64,000 nucleotides of DNA from Microbacterium sp. Root61 (GTDB taxonomy: Bacteria; Actinomycetota; Actinomycetes; Actinomycetales; Microbacteriaceae), in the NCBI RefSeq assembly GCF_001427525.1, contig NZ_LMGU01000001.1, forward strand, positions 3,417,713 through 3,481,712, given 5' to 3'. Each line of letters begins with the position of its first letter. The stretch's first letter is position 1. Under the pieces are notes generated by a model that saw only the letters and a program-made list of their open reading frames with translations, ran no database searches and was not told the DNA's origin. A program made the translations under genes and the position numbers. Positions 25,053-33,556 of the stretch are shown one piece after another.

Positions 25053-26645
25053 CTACAGCGCGCCGGTGGCCGCGGTCTCGCGGACCGTCGTGGTGCCGTC
25101 GAACACGAGCAGCCGGTCGGCGAGCTTGTCGACGAAGAACCGGTCGTGGCTGACCACGACGACCGCGCCGGGGAAGTGCGTGAGCGCGCGCTCCATGACC
25201 TGGGTGCTGGTGATGTCGAGGTGGTTGGTCGGCTCATCGAGGATGATCACGCCGGCGCCCGACAGCAGGCACTGGGCGATGGCGACGCGGGCGCGCTGAC
25301 CTCCGGAGAGGGTGCCGATGCGCTGGCGGAGGTCGTCCTCGCTGAACTGCAGCATCGCGAGGAATCGGCCCACGCTCTTCTTCGTGGCGGTGAACGCGAG
25401 CGAGTCGGGGTAGGCGTTGACGGCGTGGCCGACGGTGTCGTTCAGGTCCAGCTCGGCGTAGACCTGGTTGTACGAGATGAACCGCACGCCCTTCGCCCAG
25501 CGCACGATCCCGGCATCCGCGTCGGTGTCACCGGTGAGGATGTCCAGCAGCGTGGACTTGCCCGAGCCGTTGGAGCCGAGCACGGCGACCCGGTCGCCGC
25601 GGTGCAGGCTGAAGGTCAGGTTCTCGAACAGTGGTGCGCCGCCGAACCCCTTGCCCAGACCCTCGACGGTGAGGAGGTCGTTGCTCACGCGAAGCCCTTC
25701 GTAGATGCCGGTGATGATCTGGTCGATCGGGCGCGGCGCCTGCTTCTTCTTGATGTCGGCGAGGCGGCGGGCGACGGCGTTCGACGGGTTGCGCGCGGCC
25801 TCGCGGCGGGCGGTGCTCGCGGCCTGCTCGTAGGCGAGCAGCTCCTCTTCGTGCGCGAACTGACGCTCGAGCATCTTCAGGCGCGACTGCTTGGCCTGCA
25901 CGTAGTCGGAGTAGTTGCCCTCGTAGTCCTGCAGGCGGTAGTTCTCGATCTCGACGATGCGGCTGACGACGCCGTCGAGGAACTGCCGGTCGTGCGAGAC
26001 GACGAGCACGGCGCCGGTGAAGTTCTGCAGCCAGCCCTCGATCCACTTGACGCCGTCGAGGTCGAGGAAGTTGGTCGGCTCGTCCAGCAGCAGGACGTCG
26101 GGCTGCTGGATCAGGAGCTGCGCGAGCGCTGCACGGTTGCGCCAGCCGCCGGACAGCCGCCCGACCGGGAGAGCGCGTCGGTCGTCGTCGAAGCCGAGGC
26201 GGGTGAGGACGGTGTCGATGGTGTTCTCGTACGTCCACGCGCCGAGCCGGTCCATCCGCTCGAGCAGGTCGCCCTGTTCGGCGAGCAGGCGCGTCATCGC
26301 CTTGTCGTCCATCGGCTCGGCGAACAGGAGGCCGATCTCGTCGAGGCGGGCCTGGGTCTGGTGCACGTCGGCGAAGTGCGCGGCGAGGATCTCGGAGATG
26401 CTCTGCTCGCCGTCGAGCTCGGAGAACTGCGAGAAGTAGCCGATCGTCGTGCCGAGGGTGACCTCGACGGTGCCGGATGTCGGCTCCTGCCGCTGCAGGA
26501 TCAGCTCGAGCAGCGTGGACTTGCCTGTGCCGTTCTTGCCGATGAGACCGATGCGGTCGCCCTGGCGGAGCTTGAGGAAGGCCTCGCGCACCACGGGGCG
26601 TCCCTCGAACTCCATCGTGACGTCGTTCACGCGGATCAAGCTCAC
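25053..26645 (-). CDS. ABC-F family ATPase
   Basis: A 530-residue soluble protein with two ABC domains: GKNGTGKST, LSGGWRNRA and LLLDEPTNFLD, then GSNGSGKST, LSGGQRARVA and IILDEPTNHLD. The linker is charged (QSRLKMLERQFAHEEELLAY). It closely resembles the housekeeping actinobacterial ABC-F group (Ettx/YdiF-like) that acts on ribosomes; sequence alone does not show resistance. The frame extends upstream to 26696, but GTG 26645 has a GGAG site and gives the canonical SLIRVNDVTMEFEG start. It is convergent with the glycosyltransferase with only 7 nt between them. Confidence 0.88.
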   Translation of the reverse strand: MSLIRVNDVTMEFEGRPVVREAFLKLRQGDRIGLIGKNGTGKSTLLELILQRQEPTSGTVEVTLGTTIGYFSQFSELDGEQSISEILAAHFADVHQTQARLDEIGLLFAEPMDDKAMTRLLAEQGDLLERMDRLGAWTYENTIDTVLTRLGFDDDRRALPVGRLSGGWRNRAALAQLLIQQPDVLLLDEPTNFLDLDGVKWIEGWLQNFTGAVLVVSHDRQFLDGVVSRIVEIENYRLQDYEGNYSDYVQAKQSRLKMLERQFAHEEELLAYEQAASTARREAARNPSNAVARRLADIKKKQAPRPIDQIITGIYEGLRVSNDLLTVEGLGKGFGGAPLFENLTFSLHRGDRVAVLGSNGSGKSTLLDILTGDTDADAGIVRWAKGVRFISYNQVYAELDLNDTVGHAVNAYPDSLAFTATKKSVGRFLAMLQFSEDDLRQRIGTLSGGQRARVAIAQCLLSGAGVIILDEPTNHLDITSTQVMERALTHFPGAVVVVSHDRFFVDKLADRLLVFDGTTTVRETAATGAL

Positions 26646-26810
26646 GGAGTTCTCCAGTTCGGGTGAGGGGCGCGCATCGCGCCGGCTCTCGCCCACCTGA
26701 GCCGATCGACGGGCGGGCCGCGCGGCCGCTTCCAGCCTAACCGGGCGTGCATGTGAAGCCGCCCGCCTGGCGGGTCACGCGCCGCGCGGGCGCTCAGCCC
26801 TGCTCAGGGC

Positions 26811-26831
26811 GGATCCGCCGAAGGCAGATCC
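26811..26831. promoter_or_regulatory. PopR-like operator upstream of the clpP pair
   Basis: Arms GGATCCGCC (26811-26819) and GGCAGATCC (26823-26831) flank a 3-nt spacer GAA, with one mismatch. The inner part TCCGCC-N3-GGCAGA is one base from the box TCTGCC-N3-GGCAGA that I recall for Streptomyces PopR upstream of clpP3. It ends 37 nt before the clpP start, so an activator there would fit. Confidence 0.6.
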
Positions 26832-26868
26832 GCGCGCCGACCGGCGGGCGCCACGGCACGCTGAAGAC

Positions 26869-27492
26869 ATGACACAAGAAGCCCAGGCGCCGATGTTCGG
26901 CGCCACCGCGCGCAAGGAACTCTTCCACCAGCGGGTGCTCGTGCTCGACGGGCCGCTCAATGATGACAACGGCACGCTGCTCGCAACGCAGCTGCTCGCA
27001 CTGGCGGCAGAGGACGAGGCATCCGACATCGCGCTATGGATCCATTCGCCGGGTGGTTCCGTGCCGGCGATGCTCGCGATCCGCGACGTGATGCGCCTGA
27101 TCCCCAACGACGTCTCGACCCTCGTTCTGGGCATCGCCTACAGCGCCGGGCAGTTCCTGCTGTCGGCGGGCACGAAGGGCAAACGGCGCGCACTGCCGCA
27201 CGCGCGCGTGCTGATGCACCAGGGGTCGGCGGGCATCGGCGGCTCGGCCGTCGAGATCGAGGCGCAGGCCGACGATCTGCGCCATCTGCGCGACACCGTC
27301 ATGGGGTTGATCGCGGATGACACCGGGCAGCCTGTCGATCGCGTCTTCGAGGATTCACTGCACGACCGCTGGTACACCGCTCGTGAAGCGATCGACTACG
27401 GCTTCATCGACGGAGTCGTGGCGCACTTCGACGAGGTCCGTCCGCCGCGTCGTGCGCGATTCGGATTGGGCGTCGGGGAGGTGGCGGCATGA
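26869..27492 (+). CDS. ClpP-family serine peptidase (accessory clpP, first of a pair)
   Basis: A 207-residue ClpP subunit with an intact catalytic triad by alignment to E. coli ClpP: Ser92 in GIAYSAGQ, His117 in VLMHQGS, and Asp166 in LHDRWYTAREA. ClpP barrels degrade proteins fed by Clp ATPases. Its partner follows with a GTGA-like overlap (ATGA, 27489). A PopR-like box lies upstream and a PopR-like gene lies downstream, so this looks like the conditional clpP3-clpP4 locus known from Streptomyces rather than the housekeeping clpP1P2 pair. The N-terminal 15 residues are unlike mature housekeeping ClpP and may be a propeptide. Confidence 0.88.
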   Translation: MTQEAQAPMFGATARKELFHQRVLVLDGPLNDDNGTLLATQLLALAAEDEASDIALWIHSPGGSVPAMLAIRDVMRLIPNDVSTLVLGIAYSAGQFLLSAGTKGKRRALPHARVLMHQGSAGIGGSAVEIEAQADDLRHLRDTVMGLIADDTGQPVDRVFEDSLHDRWYTAREAIDYGFIDGVVAHFDEVRPPRRARFGLGVGEVAA

Positions 27493-28091
27493 GCTCGTAC
27501 ACGATTCCCAATGTCATCGCGCAGCATCCGCGGGGCGAGCGGGTCATGGACGTCTACTCGCAGCTGCTGTCAGAGCGCGTCGTCTACCTCGGCACGGGCA
27601 TCGATGCGGGGGTCGCGAATGCGCTCATCGCCCAGCTGCTGCATCTGGAATCCGACAACCCCGATCGTGATGTGCAGCTGTACATCAACTGCGACGGCGG
27701 CGATCCGAGTGCCGCGCTCGCGATCTACGACACGATGCGTTTCATCAGGCCGCGGGTCGCGACGACGTGTGTCGGGCAGGCGATCGGGGTCGGCGCCGTG
27801 TTGCTGACAGCCGGGGCAGACGGTGCCCGCGCTGCGTTGCCTCATGCCCGGATCGTGCTGCATCAGCCCGCGGCGCAGACTCGCGGCGCGATTCCCGACC
27901 TGATCCTTGCCGCCGACGAGGTGGTGCGCGTGCGGTCTGACATCGAAGAGATCCTCACGCGGCATACGGGTCAGGATGCTGCACGCCTCCGCGCCGACAC
28001 CGATCGTGACCGGGTCTTCACCGCGACGGCCGCCCGCGAGTACGGCCTCATCGACTCGGTCCTGGATGTGCGTGAAGCCGCGCGCGGGTGA
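27489..28091 (+). CDS. ClpP-like protein lacking the catalytic serine
   Basis: A 200-residue ClpP-fold protein translated with its active neighbour. The active-site loop reads CVGQAIGVGAVLLTAG; where ClpP has QAASMG the serine is replaced by Gly100. His125 (VLHQPA) and Asp174 (TDRDRVFTA) remain. It therefore cannot be a normal serine peptidase and would act as a ClpR-like structural or regulatory subunit in mixed rings, as in cyanobacteria and plastids. The start overlaps the upstream stop, favouring equal amounts of the two. It could also be an evolutionary leftover, but its length and other core residues are intact. Confidence 0.85.
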   Translation: MSSYTIPNVIAQHPRGERVMDVYSQLLSERVVYLGTGIDAGVANALIAQLLHLESDNPDRDVQLYINCDGGDPSAALAIYDTMRFIRPRVATTCVGQAIGVGAVLLTAGADGARAALPHARIVLHQPAAQTRGAIPDLILAADEVVRVRSDIEEILTRHTGQDAARLRADTDRDRVFTATAAREYGLIDSVLDVREAARG

Positions 28092-28127
28092 GTCGGGCCG
28101 AGGGCGGGGGAGACGCGCTGAGCGCGG

Positions 28128-28484
28128 TCAGGCGGCGAGGGCCAGGCTTGCGCGGTTCGTCGCGGTACGCGCGGGGATCGCGGCGGCGGAGCGCAGCTCT
28201 TCGGCGACACCGGACGCGAGCTCGATGAGCGTCGCCTCAAGTGCGCCGGCGACAGCGGCGATCATTTCACTCGACGGCTCTTTCAGTCCTCGTTCGATTT
28301 CCGACAAGTACTGAGGCGAGACGCCGGCGCGCTCGGCCGTCTCGGTGAGGGTCTCGCCGCGATCGTGGCGGCGGCGGCGGAGCTGATCCCCCAGCAGGTC
28401 TCTCCACAGTGGCTCGGGACCGCGCGAAGAGGGTCGCACCCGGGTCCGGTCGGAGCGAGCGGGAAGCGGGATGATCTCGGCCAT
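28128..28484 (-). CDS. PopR/ClgR-like XRE-family regulator with LALAA end
   Basis: A 118-residue regulator: an arginine-rich N-terminus, then a Cro/cI helix-turn-helix (LTETAERAGVSPQYLSEIER, GLKEPSSEMI) and a short tail. The layout matches ClgR/PopR activators of clp genes. The last residues are ASLALAA. Streptomyces PopR is reported to be degraded through its terminal alanines, and the ssrA degron also ends in ALAA, so this tail is probably a Clp recognition tag. The gene is convergent with the clpP pair (36 nt apart). TATCGT five nt before its ATG hints at a leaderless start. Confidence 0.8.
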   Translation of the reverse strand: MAEIIPLPARSDRTRVRPSSRGPEPLWRDLLGDQLRRRRHDRGETLTETAERAGVSPQYLSEIERGLKEPSSEMIAAVAGALEATLIELASGVAEELRSAAAIPARTATNRASLALAA

Positions 28485-28578
28485 GCTTCACGATAAGGCC
28501 GTGATGTCGCGGCATCCCAGTACTTCCGCTCACGGCAGAACGGCCCCGTCGCGACCGGTCAGGCTGAGCCGCGCCCGT

Positions 28579-29811
28579 TCACTCCCGCCCGGGCCACTCC
28601 TTGCCGGCCCAAGGATCGTAGTCGGCGACCAGGTCGCCCTGTTCCGGGCGCTGCGCCTCCGGGACGTGCTGCAGATTCACGCGTACGCGGTACCAGAGCG
28701 AGCTCGACCCGCGCATCCCGTCGACGAGCACATCGGCGGGATGCAGCAGCTCCACGACCTCCGGATGCTGCGCCTTCCACATCTCGAGCGCCTCGACGGC
28801 CTCCGGCTTGGTCTTGGTGCGGGCCACCTCGATGAGCGGCATCGTCGAGGCCCGTCGCCCGGACCCGTCACCCGCGCGCGGTGGCATCCCGGAGGGCCCG
28901 AGCTGTTCCGCCAGGGCGAGCAGCCCATCGAGCGAGCCGACGGCGTCGTCGATCCCGGCGTGCGGATCGCCGCGGTCGGCGAACCGCGCGGGCACCGTCA
29001 GGACAGTGAACTCCTCCGGTCGACGCACCCGAACTTCGTCCCACTCCAGCGGGGTCGAGACGCGGGCATCGGCGAGCGGCCGGATCGAATACGCGGATGC
29101 CACGGTGCGGTCCTTCGCGTTCTGGTTGAAGTCGACGAACACGCTCTCGCCGCGCTCTTCCTTCCACCACCGCGCCGTCGCGAGTCCGGGGGCGCGGTTC
29201 TCGACCTCGCGCGCCAGGGCCTCGGCCGCCAGCCGCACCTGGTGAAAGTCCCACTCCGGCGCGATCCGCACCAGGATGTGCAGCCCCCGCGACCCGCTGG
29301 TTTTGGGCCAGCCGACCAGGCCGTGGTCATCCAGCACCTCGCGGGCGACCATCGCGACGTCGACGATCTGCGACCATTCCACGCCCGGCATCGGATCGAG
29401 ATCGACGCGCAGCTCGTCGGGATGGTCGAGGTCTTCGGCCCGCACCGGGTGCGGGTTGAGGTCGAGGCATCCGAGGTTGACGACCCAGGCGAGCCCCGCA
29501 GCATTCCGGATCACCGCTTCTTCGGCAGAGGTTCCGCGGGCGTAATGCAGGGTAGCGGTGTCGATGTAGTCGGGGTGGTTCTCGGGCACGCGCTTCTGGA
29601 AGAAGGCCTCCTGGTCGATGCCCTTCACGAACCGCTTGAGCACCATCGGGCGTCCCGCGGCCCCGCGCAGCGCGCCCGCGGCCACCGCGAGGTAGTACTG
29701 CACGACGTCCAGCTTCGTGAGCCCCGGCTCCGGGAACACGATCTTGTCCGGGCTCGAGACCCGCACCTCGACGCCGTCGACCTCGATGGTGGTGTCCTTG
29801 CGCGCGGCCAT
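28579..29811 (-). CDS. LigD-type polymerase/primase domain protein (stand-alone)
   Basis: A 410-residue protein made of the LigD polymerase domain only; no ligase or phosphoesterase domain follows. Metal-binding residues appear in LRVDLDPMPG (DLD) and in VFVDFNQNAKDRT, with SGSRGLHILV between them. In mycobacteria this archaeo-eukaryotic primase-type polymerase fills ends in non-homologous end joining; stand-alone PolDom proteins also exist in actinobacteria. The start VEVRVSSPDKIVFPE is the typical family opening. The last 100 residues (MPLIEVARTKTKPEAVEALE, then WKAQHPEVV) extend past the core and are unusual. No ku gene is in the window. Confidence 0.85.
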   Translation of the reverse strand: MAARKDTTIEVDGVEVRVSSPDKIVFPEPGLTKLDVVQYYLAVAAGALRGAAGRPMVLKRFVKGIDQEAFFQKRVPENHPDYIDTATLHYARGTSAEEAVIRNAAGLAWVVNLGCLDLNPHPVRAEDLDHPDELRVDLDPMPGVEWSQIVDVAMVAREVLDDHGLVGWPKTSGSRGLHILVRIAPEWDFHQVRLAAEALAREVENRAPGLATARWWKEERGESVFVDFNQNAKDRTVASAYSIRPLADARVSTPLEWDEVRVRRPEEFTVLTVPARFADRGDPHAGIDDAVGSLDGLLALAEQLGPSGMPPRAGDGSGRRASTMPLIEVARTKTKPEAVEALEMWKAQHPEVVELLHPADVLVDGMRGSSSLWYRVRVNLQHVPEAQRPEQGDLVADYDPWAGKEWPGRE

Positions 29812-29868
29812 GGACCCACGCTAGCGACGAGCGGATGCCGCGGCCAGGGTCGCGGCATCCGTCGACGA

Positions 29869-29902
29869 CGAAGGGCCGCCTCGAAAACGAGACGGCCCTT
29901 CG
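29869..29902. terminator. Terminator of the Bax-inhibitor-1-like gene
   Basis: The arms CGAAGGGCCGcCTCG and CGAGaCGGCCCTTCG enclose AAAA, a 15-bp stem with one internal mismatch, 12 nt past the minus-strand gene end. No U-run, but the stem is long and A/T rich outside (CGAAAAC). Confidence 0.7.
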
Positions 29903-29914
29903 AAAACCAGACTG

Positions 29915-30829
29915 CTAGTTACTGCGCGCGATCGCGAGGATGCGCAGGATCTCGACGTACAGCCAGATCACCGTGACCATGATGCCGAAGGCGCCGAGCC
30001 ACGCGAACTGACGCGGTGCGCCGTTGCGCACGCCCTGCTGCACGTTGTCGAAGTCGAGCACGAGGGAGTACGCGGCCATGATGACCACGAGCACACCGAT
30101 GATGAGTCCCAGCGGGATGCCGAAGATCTTCTGGCTGTGCAGACCGAAGGCCAGGTCGGCCGGGATCACGTTGGTCCACATGAGGATCAGGTTGAGCAGC
30201 GAGAAGACCAGGTAGCCGATCATCGCGATCATGAAGATCTTGGTCGCCTTCTTCGACGCGCGCACCTTGCCGCTGGCGAACAGGGCGAGGGTGACGCCGA
30301 CGACGGCGAGGGTCGCGAGGGTCGCCTGCATGACGATGCCGGGGTAGATGAACTCGAAGAAGGCGGAGATTCCGCCGACGAACAGACCCTGGAACGCGGC
30401 GTACGCGAAGATCGGCGCGGCGCGGACCTTCTTGCGCGAGGTGAAGATGACGACCATCGCAAGGACGAAGCCGCCCAGTCCGCCGATGAGCCACGGGGCA
30501 ATCGACGGGTTCAGGTTGGTCGGGGTCACCGGCGCCAGCGTCCAGATCCAGCCGACGACCGCGGTCACCAGCATGATCGCGAACAGTCCGACGGTCTTCC
30601 AGACGGTGTCCTCGACCGTCATGCGGCCGGTTTCGATCGCACCGGCGGGAGGAGCGGCGAACGCGCCCTCGAGCTGTGCGTTGGCGGCGGCGTCCACGCC
30701 CTGCTGCTGTGCGGCGGCGACCTGCGTCTGCGTGCCGAATGCGGGGGGCGGCGTGTTCGTCGGATAGGCCTGACCGGCCTTCGGGTCCTGGAACGCCGGG
30801 TTGTTGAATGCGGGGTTGTTGAGGGCCAC
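29915..30829 (-). CDS. Bax inhibitor-1/YccA-family membrane protein
   Basis: A 304-residue protein. The first 85 residues are Asn/Pro/Ala-rich and likely cytoplasmic (ALNNPAFNNPAF); then seven membrane helices with the BI-1/YccA pattern, including KKVRAAPIFAYAAFQGLFVG, ISAFFEFIYPG and FNLVLDFDNVQQG-like VLDFDNVQQGVRNG near the end. These are hydrophobic proteins with a proposed ion-leak or protease-modulating role (YccA binds FtsH); function here is unknown. GTG 30829 starts MALNNPAF; GTG 30838 would add three residues. TATACA at 30866-30871 on the minus strand could be its -10. Confidence 0.88.
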   Translation of the reverse strand: MALNNPAFNNPAFQDPKAGQAYPTNTPPPAFGTQTQVAAAQQQGVDAAANAQLEGAFAAPPAGAIETGRMTVEDTVWKTVGLFAIMLVTAVVGWIWTLAPVTPTNLNPSIAPWLIGGLGGFVLAMVVIFTSRKKVRAAPIFAYAAFQGLFVGGISAFFEFIYPGIVMQATLATLAVVGVTLALFASGKVRASKKATKIFMIAMIGYLVFSLLNLILMWTNVIPADLAFGLHSQKIFGIPLGLIIGVLVVIMAAYSLVLDFDNVQQGVRNGAPRQFAWLGAFGIMVTVIWLYVEILRILAIARSN

Positions 30830-30949
30830 TGCTCTCACACTCCAATAGGGTCGACAGCCTGGTGCTGTATATCAACGATAGCCGACCAGACCCGCGCGAT
30901 TGCAGGCGGCGCCTGGGAGAGGTCTTAGAGCCTCACTGTCGGTCGCGGG

Positions 30950-30955
30950 TAGCCT
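30950..30955 (+). promoter_or_regulatory. Probable -10 box, leaderless promoter of the glpQ-like gene
   Basis: TAGCCT ends 6 nt before ATG 30962. Confidence 0.5.
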
Positions 30956-30961
30956 GAGACG

Positions 30962-31972
30962 ATGCCTCGCCCGCACCCCCTCGTCATCGGACACCGCGGT
31001 GCGCCCGGCTACCGTCCGGAGCACTCCCGGTCGTCGTACGACCTCGCGCTGGAGATGGGCGCCGATGCGGTCGAGCCCGACATCGTCGTCTCCCGTGACG
31101 GCGTGCTCGTCGTGCGACACGAGAACGAGATCTCCGGCACCACCGATGTCGCCGATCGCCCCGAATTCGCGGACCGTCGCGCGACCAAGACGGTCGACGG
31201 CACGCAGATCACCGGATGGTTCACCGAGGACTTCACGTGGCCGGAGCTGTCGACGCTCCGGTGCCGCGAACGGGTGCCCGCGCTGCGTGCTTCCAGTGCG
31301 ACCTTCGACGACGAGCAGCCCGTCCTGCGGCTGCGCGATGTGCTGGACCTGGTCCGCGCCGCCTCGCTGGAGCGGGGGCGCGAGCTCGGCGTGGTGCTCG
31401 AGATCAAGCACGCGACGTACTTCCAGACCCTGGGGTGGGATGTCGCGGCACTGGTGGACACCGAGCTTCGCGCTGCAGGATGGGCGAACGGCGAGCTGCC
31501 GCTCACGATCGAGGCGTTCGAGTCGACGGTGCTGCGACAGCTGAAGGAACGCGGCATCCGCGGTTCGTACATCTATCTGCTGGAGGCGGCGGGGCGCCCG
31601 TTCGACCTCGCCTCGGCTCACGGCAAGGCGGCGCTCACGTACCGGCAGACGGCGGCGCCCGCCGGGCTCGACGCGCTCACCGGAGTCGTGGACGGCATCA
31701 GCGTCGACAAACGGATGATCCTCGCGCCCGACAAGCTGGGGCGCCTCACCGGGCCGTCGACAGTGGTCGATGACGCCCACGAGCGCGGGCTGCGGGTGTT
31801 CACCTGGACGTGCCGGCCCGAGAACAAGTTCCTCATCGGGCAGTTCCGCGGCAAAGGCGGACCGGCCGCATTCGGCGACTACGAGTCCGAGTGGACGGTG
31901 ATCCGGGATGCCGGGGTCGACGGTGTGTTCGTCGACCACCCCGACCTCGGGGTCGCGTTCTTCCGGGGCTGA
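30962..31972 (+). CDS. Glycerophosphodiester phosphodiesterase
   Basis: A 336-residue GDPD-family TIM-barrel enzyme: VIGHRGAPGYRPEHS carries the catalytic His and the first metal ligand Glu, AVEPDIVVSRDGVLVVRHEN the Asp/His pair, and VVLEIKH the third metal ligand. It splits glycerophosphodiesters to glycerol 3-phosphate and an alcohol. No signal peptide is seen, so it is probably cytoplasmic. The start MPRPHPLVIGHRG is canonical and leaderless. A weak hairpin follows the stop. It is not adjacent to a ugp operon here. Confidence 0.92.
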   Translation: MPRPHPLVIGHRGAPGYRPEHSRSSYDLALEMGADAVEPDIVVSRDGVLVVRHENEISGTTDVADRPEFADRRATKTVDGTQITGWFTEDFTWPELSTLRCRERVPALRASSATFDDEQPVLRLRDVLDLVRAASLERGRELGVVLEIKHATYFQTLGWDVAALVDTELRAAGWANGELPLTIEAFESTVLRQLKERGIRGSYIYLLEAAGRPFDLASAHGKAALTYRQTAAPAGLDALTGVVDGISVDKRMILAPDKLGRLTGPSTVVDDAHERGLRVFTWTCRPENKFLIGQFRGKGGPAAFGDYESEWTVIRDAGVDGVFVDHPDLGVAFFRG

Positions 31973-31992
31973 CAGCCGCGGACTTCACCTCA

Positions 31993-32015
31993 AAGAGGCT
32001 GCAAGAACCCCTCTT
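31993..32015 (+). terminator. Weak hairpin between the glpQ-like gene and cydA
   Basis: AAGAGG (31993-31998) pairs with CCTCTT (32010-32015), with TGTG after. It could end the upstream transcript or act in the long cydA leader (31973-32150). Confidence 0.35.
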
Positions 32016-32150
32016 GTGTCACCCCGCGCCCAGGAGGACACTGAACACCGCGTTGTCTGCAGCTCCGGGTTTCACAGACTGCGTGGGTCGGTCGGATCGA
32101 CCGCGCTCAGGAAAGCGGTGCCCTTACGGCCGCTGCGTGAGGGGCGTGAC

Positions 32151-33536
32151 GTGGATGCAACTGACCTCGCTCGACTTCAGTTCGCGTCGACGAGCATCTA
32201 CCACTTCCTCTTCGTGCCCGTCACGATCGGCCTGGCCCTGCTCATCGCGATCGTCCATACCCAGTGGTACCGCTCGAAAGAGATCAGGTACGAGCGGCTC
32301 ACACGATTCTTCGGCACGCTGCTCCTGATCAATGTCGCGGTCGGTGTCGTCACCGGGTTGGTGCAGGAGTTCCAGTTCGGGATGAACTGGTCCGCCTACT
32401 CCGTCTTCGTCGGCGACGTCTTCGGCGCGCCGCTGGCTATGGAGGGCCTCGCCGCGTTCTTCCTCGAGTCCACCTTCCTCGGCCTCTGGGTGTTCGGGTG
32501 GAAGGTGCTGCCCCGAGGCATCCATCTCCTGTCGGCATGGCTCGTGGCGGCAGGGGCCATGCTGTCGGCCGCGTTCATCATGGCCGCGAACTCGTGGATG
32601 CAGCATCCGGTCGGCTACACGACGGATGCCGTGACGGGGCGCGCGGTGCTGACCTCGATCGGCGACTTGTTCACGAATCCGGTGTTCGTCTGGGGGTACA
32701 TCCATGTGATCCTCGCCTCCCTGGTGACCGGTGCCGTCGTGATGCTCGCCGTATCGGCGTGGCAGCTCCGGAGGGGAAAGGGTGCGTTCAAGACCTCGGC
32801 CGTGCTGTCGCTCGTCGTCCTGCTCCCGGCCTCGGCGCTGGCGCTCGGCGTCGGGAGCCACCTCGGCGTCCTTGAGACGACCTACCAGCCCATGAAGATC
32901 GCCGCCGCTGAAGGCCAGTGGGAGACGTGTCAGCCCTGCTCGTTCTCGCTCATCCAGATCGGCGGTTTCACGAGTTCGGACGAGGAGCCGGTGAAGATCC
33001 TGCAGGTCCCGCATCTGCTGTCACTGCTGGCGACCGGCACGTGGGACGGCGAGGTGGTCGGCCTCAACGAGCTGCAGGCGCAAGACGAGGCGCAATTCGG
33101 AGAGGGGGACTACGTGCCCGATGTCGCCATCCAGTACTGGTCGATGCGGGTGATGGCCTATCTCGGCACCCTCTTCTTCCTCTTCTCGGCATGGGGCGTG
33201 TGGCTGGCCGTACGACGAAAGCTGCCGTCGGCCCGCACCTTCCTCTTCGTCGCGACGTGGGCCGTTCCCCTGCTGTTCGTGATGAACACTGCGGGGTGGA
33301 TGCTCACCGAGAGCGGGCGGCAGCCGTGGATCGTGCAAGGGCTCATGAAGACCGCAGACGGTGTCTCGGCGACTGTCTCGTCCACCGAGATCCTGCTGAG
33401 TATCAGCGCGTTCACCGCGATCTACCTGCTACTGATCGTCCTCGACGCGACCCTCATCATGCGATTCGCGCGGCGCGATCTGGACGCCCCCGAGCCGGCG
33501 AGCCAAGACCGCGGCGCCCCAGCGCTGACCTACTGA
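32151..33536 (+). CDS. cydA: Cytochrome bd oxidase subunit I
   Basis: A 461-residue membrane protein. It starts VDATDLARLQFASTSIYHFL, with the heme-ligand His after the LARxQF motif, has GLVQEFQFGMNW, AFFLESTFLGLW and the GRQPWIVQG motif near the C-terminus. It is the heme-bearing subunit that oxidises quinol and reduces O2 without pumping protons. GTG 32151 follows a GAGGGG site; the frame runs upstream to 31908 but that would add an unrelated tail. The Q-loop is of the short kind usual in Gram-positives. It leads the seven-gene run to 40458. Confidence 0.92.
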   Translation: MDATDLARLQFASTSIYHFLFVPVTIGLALLIAIVHTQWYRSKEIRYERLTRFFGTLLLINVAVGVVTGLVQEFQFGMNWSAYSVFVGDVFGAPLAMEGLAAFFLESTFLGLWVFGWKVLPRGIHLLSAWLVAAGAMLSAAFIMAANSWMQHPVGYTTDAVTGRAVLTSIGDLFTNPVFVWGYIHVILASLVTGAVVMLAVSAWQLRRGKGAFKTSAVLSLVVLLPASALALGVGSHLGVLETTYQPMKIAAAEGQWETCQPCSFSLIQIGGFTSSDEEPVKILQVPHLLSLLATGTWDGEVVGLNELQAQDEAQFGEGDYVPDVAIQYWSMRVMAYLGTLFFLFSAWGVWLAVRRKLPSARTFLFVATWAVPLLFVMNTAGWMLTESGRQPWIVQGLMKTADGVSATVSSTEILLSISAFTAIYLLLIVLDATLIMRFARRDLDAPEPASQDRGAPALTY

Positions 33537-33556
33537 AGACCAGCTGAGGAGGAACC

